Shown here one piece after another: positions 60,898-64,000 of a stretch of DNA of 64,000 nt. Source of the DNA: Clostridia bacterium (GTDB lineage: Bacteria > Bacillota > Clostridia > UMGS1883). Each line of letters begins with the position of its first letter. Position 1 is the first letter of the stretch. The position numbers were made by a program, and so were the translations under genes. The DNA is taken from NCBI GenBank assembly GCA_017505525.1, contig JAFVPB010000007.1, forward strand, positions 22,075 through 86,074. The letters are read 5' to 3'. Under the pieces are notes generated by a model. That model was not told the origin of the DNA, made no database searches, and saw nothing but the letters and a program-made list of their open reading frames with translations.

Positions 60898-62472
60898 ATG
60901 GAAAAGATGCTTGGAGTAATGCTTGATTGTTCAAGAAATGCGGTTATGCGAGTGGAAACAGTAAAAAAATACGCAGAAATAATAAAGCAGATGGGATATA
61001 ATACTCTGATGTTATATACTGAAGATACTTATGAGGTGAATAATCAACCTTTTTTTGGACACTTGAGAGGAAGATATTCAAAAGCTGAAATAAAGGAAAT
61101 GGATAGTTTTTGTAAAGAAATAGGACTTGAACTTATTCCTTGTATACAAACACTTGCACACCTTGAAAACTTATTTAAGTGGAATTCGGAATATGATGAA
61201 ATCAACGACTGTGATAATATTTTATTGGCAAATGAAGAAAAAACTTATGACCTGATTGAGGATATGATTTCCACTGTTTCTGAATGTTTTAGTTCGAGAA
61301 AAATCCATATCGGTATGGACGAGGCTTATAGGGTAGGAACAGGAAAATATCAAAAAAAGAATGGGATAGAGGACAGATTTGATATAATAAATAAGCATCT
61401 TCATAGAGTGTGTGAAATAACTGACAAGTACGGATTTGAACCGATGATCTGGAGTGATATGTTTTGCAGGCTTGCACTAGATATTGAAAATCAGTATGAA
61501 AATGCAGAGAATGACAAAATCCTTGAAAAAGCTGCTCTTCCTGAAAATATAACGCTGGTTTATTGGGATTATTACAGCACAGATTATAATCATTATGTTC
61601 AGCAAATAAAAACCAATAAAATGTTTGGAAGAAAAGTTTATTTTGCCGGTGGAGCATGGTCGTGGAGAGGATTAGCTCCGGATAATACTTTCAGTATAGA
61701 TACAATGAAATCAGCTATCAGAGCATGTAATGACTGTGAAGTTGACGGAATGCTCTTTACAGTGTGGGGAGATAACGGGGCAGAATGCTCAAAATTTGCT
61801 GTTCTGCCTTCTCTTATGTATGCATCTCAGGCGGTAGCAAGAAATACAAATATTGAGGATATAAAAAATAAATTTACGCAAGCTACAGATTGTGAGTTTG
61901 ATGATTTTATGCTTCTTGATATGCTTGACAGGCCTGGTGGTAAGCACAATGACAATCCAAGTAAGTATCTTTTATACAATGACCCTTTTATGGGAATAAG
62001 AGATTATTGCTGTGTGGAATCTGATAATAAATTTTATGAAAACTTGGAAAATCAACTGAAAAAAGTAAAATGCGATAGTTTTTTTGAAGAAATGTTTGAA
62101 CACTATAAAAAGCTTTCAAAGGTTCTTTCAATCAAAGCGGCACTTGGTATAAAGACACGTATAGCATATTTGCAAGGAAACAAAGCCGAGCTCGGCAATA
62201 TAATAGAAGAATATAATTTGCTATTATCCTCTTTGCAAGAATTTTATGATGTATTTCAAAAAATGTGGTTTAAAGAAAATAAACCCCATGGGTTTGAAGT
62301 TCAGGACATCAGAATAGGCGGTTTGATGCAAAGACTGGTAAGCTGTAAAAAAAGACTGGTTCAATTTGTAAATAACGAAATTTCAACAATAGAGGAACTG
62401 GAAGAACCTGTCCTTGAAAAAAGTAACGGTCATAACTTTTGGGACAGAATTGTAACTGCAAATGCGTTATGA
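60898..62472 (+). CDS. GH20-family beta-N-acetylhexosaminidase lacking the N-terminal domain
   Basis: This 524-residue protein starts directly with the barrel (MLGVMLDCSRNAVM, then GYNTLMLYTEDTYE). The catalytic Asp-Glu pair is D141-E142 in IHIGMDEAYRVG, with WSDMF and FAGGAWSW further on. The accessory domain found in the other two GH20 proteins is absent, and the C-terminal ~200 residues are helical. It belongs to a different GH20 branch from the paralog pair. AGGGAGA precedes ATG. The stop overlaps the next gene (ATGA). Confidence 0.85.
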   Translation: MEKMLGVMLDCSRNAVMRVETVKKYAEIIKQMGYNTLMLYTEDTYEVNNQPFFGHLRGRYSKAEIKEMDSFCKEIGLELIPCIQTLAHLENLFKWNSEYDEINDCDNILLANEEKTYDLIEDMISTVSECFSSRKIHIGMDEAYRVGTGKYQKKNGIEDRFDIINKHLHRVCEITDKYGFEPMIWSDMFCRLALDIENQYENAENDKILEKAALPENITLVYWDYYSTDYNHYVQQIKTNKMFGRKVYFAGGAWSWRGLAPDNTFSIDTMKSAIRACNDCEVDGMLFTVWGDNGAECSKFAVLPSLMYASQAVARNTNIEDIKNKFTQATDCEFDDFMLLDMLDRPGGKHNDNPSKYLLYNDPFMGIRDYCCVESDNKFYENLENQLKKVKCDSFFEEMFEHYKKLSKVLSIKAALGIKTRIAYLQGNKAELGNIIEEYNLLLSSLQEFYDVFQKMWFKENKPHGFEVQDIRIGGLMQRLVSCKKRLVQFVNNEISTIEELEEPVLEKSNGHNFWDRIVTANAL

Positions 62473-63170
62473 AAGAGATGGTTATTTTGGAGAATTTTAA
62501 AATTGAAACATCACAAATAGGAAAATTGAAGTATGTGATAAGATACCCAAAGGAATATCAAAAAGACAACAAGTATCCTATAATCGTTCTGTTGCACGGC
62601 GCAGGAGGAAGAGGAAATGATATTAATGTCCTTTTAAATAATCCGTATTTCAGGAATATTAATAATTACGAGGATTTTAAATTTATTACTGTTGCACCGT
62701 TGTGCAGTGCAGATACGTGGTTTGATTTGTTTGGAGAACTTAAAAATCTAGTTATTGAAATTTCAAAGAGAGAATTTACAGATGACAGAAAAATTTACCT
62801 TATGGGAGCCAGTATGGGAGCGTATGCAACATGGCAGCTTGCAATGAGTATGCCTGAATATTTTGCCGCAATTATTCCAATTTGCGGAGGAGGAATGTAT
62901 TGGAATGCTGCCCGCCTTGTGAATGTACCCGTGTGGGCATTTCACGGAAAAAAAGATAGTGTTGTTTTTGTAGAAGAATCTGAAAAAATGATAAATGCAG
63001 TAAATAAAAACGGAGGGAATGCAAAAATAACAATTTATCCCGAAAATGAACATGATGCGTGGAATGATACATATTCTAACCCTGAGGTTTTCAATTGGTT
63101 GTTGGAACACGAAAATCAAAATAATATAAAAATAGAAAACATATATAACGACAGTGATATTTACGGATAA
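62469..63170 (+). CDS. alpha/beta-hydrolase, esterase-like
   Basis: This 233-residue protein has the serine hydrolase nucleophile motif GASMGAYA (Ser near residue 117), oxyanion region LLHGAGGRG, the acidic residue in HGKKDSVV and the histidine in ENEHDAWND. It resembles carboxylesterases and polysaccharide (acetyl/feruloyl) esterases. There is no signal peptide, so it would remove acyl groups from imported oligosaccharides. The start is set by the four-base overlap (ATGA) with the GH20 stop codon; ATG at 62478 is an alternative with a better GAAAGAG site. Confidence 0.85.
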   Translation: MKEMVILENFKIETSQIGKLKYVIRYPKEYQKDNKYPIIVLLHGAGGRGNDINVLLNNPYFRNINNYEDFKFITVAPLCSADTWFDLFGELKNLVIEISKREFTDDRKIYLMGASMGAYATWQLAMSMPEYFAAIIPICGGGMYWNAARLVNVPVWAFHGKKDSVVFVEESEKMINAVNKNGGNAKITIYPENEHDAWNDTYSNPEVFNWLLEHENQNNIKIENIYNDSDIYG

Positions 63171-63187
63171 GAAAGAGAGGGTTTACT

Positions 63188-64000
63188 GTGGGGTTTAAAA
63201 AAGATTTTGTTTGGGGAGCTGCAACGGCAAGCTACCAGATTGAGGGTGCATGGAATGAGGACGGAAGAGGTTTAAGTGTGTGGGATGTTTTTTCACAACA
63301 AGCAGGAAAAACATTTTGCGGTCACACTGGAAATATCGCTTGTGACCATTATCACAGGTTTAAAGAAGATGTTTCGCTTATGCGTGAGTTAGGCATTAAG
63401 GCGTATCGTTTTTCTATAAGTTGGTCGCGTATATTCCCAAATGGAACAGGTGAAATTAACGAAAAAGGCGTAAAATTTTATTCAGACCTTATTGATGAAC
63501 TTATAAAAAACGGGATAGAGCCATATATTACTCTTTTTCATTGGGACTACCCTTATGAACTTCATAAAAAAGGTGGATGGATGAATCCCGATAGTGTTGA
63601 ATGGTTCAGAAATTATGCTGCAACGATAAGTGCGCTTTATTCAGACAGAGTGAAACATTTTATAACCTTTAATGAGCCCCAGTGCTTTATTGGAAGCGGA
63701 TATCTTAACGGTGCGCATGCGCCTGGGCTGAAAGTATTATATAAAGATATTTTTCTGATGTGCCATAATGTTTTAAAAGCTCATGGTGCTGCAGTTATTG
63801 CACTGCGTGAAAATGCAAAACAGCCTATTTTAGTAGGCTATGCTCCCACATGCACTGTTTGCTATCCTTCAACGAATAGCCCTGAAAATATAAGCGCTGC
63901 ACGGGAAGAATATTTCAAATGTCCTCCACTGGGTGATGGTGTTATGTGGAATGTTTCGTGGTGGAGTGACCCTGTTATTTTAGGTCATTATCCTGAGGAT
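63188..64000 (+). CDS. GH1-family beta-glucosidase (3' truncated by window edge)
   Basis: The 271 visible residues open MGFKKDFVWGAATASYQIEGAW, the canonical GH1 N-terminus, and continue with GIKAYRFSISWSRIFPNG, LFHWDYPYELHKKGGW and the acid/base motif FNEPQC (in TFNEPQ, Glu near residue 163). The nucleophile region (TENG) lies beyond the edge. The start is GTG at 63188, 7 bases after GAGAGG. It follows the esterase gene by 17 bases and would hydrolyse beta-glucosides or 6-phospho-beta-glucosides in the cytoplasm; the two cannot be told apart here. Confidence 0.95.
   Translation, partial: MGFKKDFVWGAATASYQIEGAWNEDGRGLSVWDVFSQQAGKTFCGHTGNIACDHYHRFKEDVSLMRELGIKAYRFSISWSRIFPNGTGEINEKGVKFYSDLIDELIKNGIEPYITLFHWDYPYELHKKGGWMNPDSVEWFRNYAATISALYSDRVKHFITFNEPQCFIGSGYLNGAHAPGLKVLYKDIFLMCHNVLKAHGAAVIALRENAKQPILVGYAPTCTVCYPSTNSPENISAAREEYFKCPPLGDGVMWNVSWWSDPVILGHYPED

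Noticed and set aside
1..64000. CRISPR arrays, rRNA genes, transposases
   Set aside because: No regular repeat-spacer arrays, no rRNA-like sequence and no transposase frame were found on either strand.

Overview
The window looks like a chromosome segment from a low-GC, Gram-positive, strictly anaerobic Clostridia-type gut or rumen bacterium. The evidence is an [FeFe] hydrogenase at the left edge, AGGAGG-type ribosome binding sites before most genes, a TPP riboswitch with an intrinsic terminator, and exported proteins carrying S-layer homology (SLH) domains. Stacking SLH-anchored polysaccharide enzymes recalls pectin-degrading Clostridia such as Monoglobus; that placement is inference.

Layout. 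0-2 kb: end of an [FeFe] hydrogenase gene, a riboswitch-controlled thiamine transporter (thiT, minus strand), and tRNA-Glu(CTC). 1.9-8 kb: a decayed integrative element next to the tRNA. It holds three tandem 11-bp repeats, a HigBA-like toxin-antitoxin pair with a paired-palindrome operator, a Rep-like protein, a ceramidase-like gene plus an unknown gene, an excisionase-type protein, and a stretch of pseudogene fragments. No integrase is visible. 8-17.3 kb: an AraC regulator diverges from a plus-strand glucuronate operon (uxaC, SDR-type uxuB, uxuA, two paralogous TIM-barrel-like unknowns, GH39, RraA-like, M55 aminopeptidase). 17.3-26.1 kb: an eight-gene minus-strand operon (GH39-like, UlaG-like lactonase, galactonate-dehydratase-like enolase-superfamily enzyme, SDR, two creatininase paralogs, a GNAT-like protein, GH30). 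It contains a tandem duplication of about 1.1 kb that left a broken SDR remnant. 26.2-27.9 kb: two convergent AraC regulators.

28.1-64 kb: a long plus-strand glycan locus. It starts with a lyase-like protein of unknown family, then six consecutive exported proteins: an SLH protein, a C-terminal-SLH scaffold-like protein, two SLH plus beta-helix (GH141-like) plus Ig-like enzymes, and two proteins rich in carbohydrate-binding-like domains. A GH105/GH88-like unsaturated uronyl hydrolase and an ABC importer (lipoprotein plus two permeases, no ATPase) follow. The tail is cytoplasmic: two GH20 paralogs, a GlcNAc/MurNAc kinase, murQ, a DUF4838 protein, an FAD oxidoreductase, a third GH20, an esterase, and a GH1 beta-glucosidase cut by the right edge.

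Proposed working model: complex polysaccharide containing uronic acid and N-acetylhexosamine is captured and cut at the S-layer, and oligosaccharides enter through the LplB/LplC-type importer. Intracellular GH105, GH20, GH39, GH30 and GH1 enzymes release monomers. Uronates go through uxaC-uxuB-uxuA, and amino sugars through the kinase and MurQ. The creatininase/SDR/dehydratase/lactonase operon probably handles an unusual sugar acid or cyclic amide; no known pathway with this gene set was recognised.
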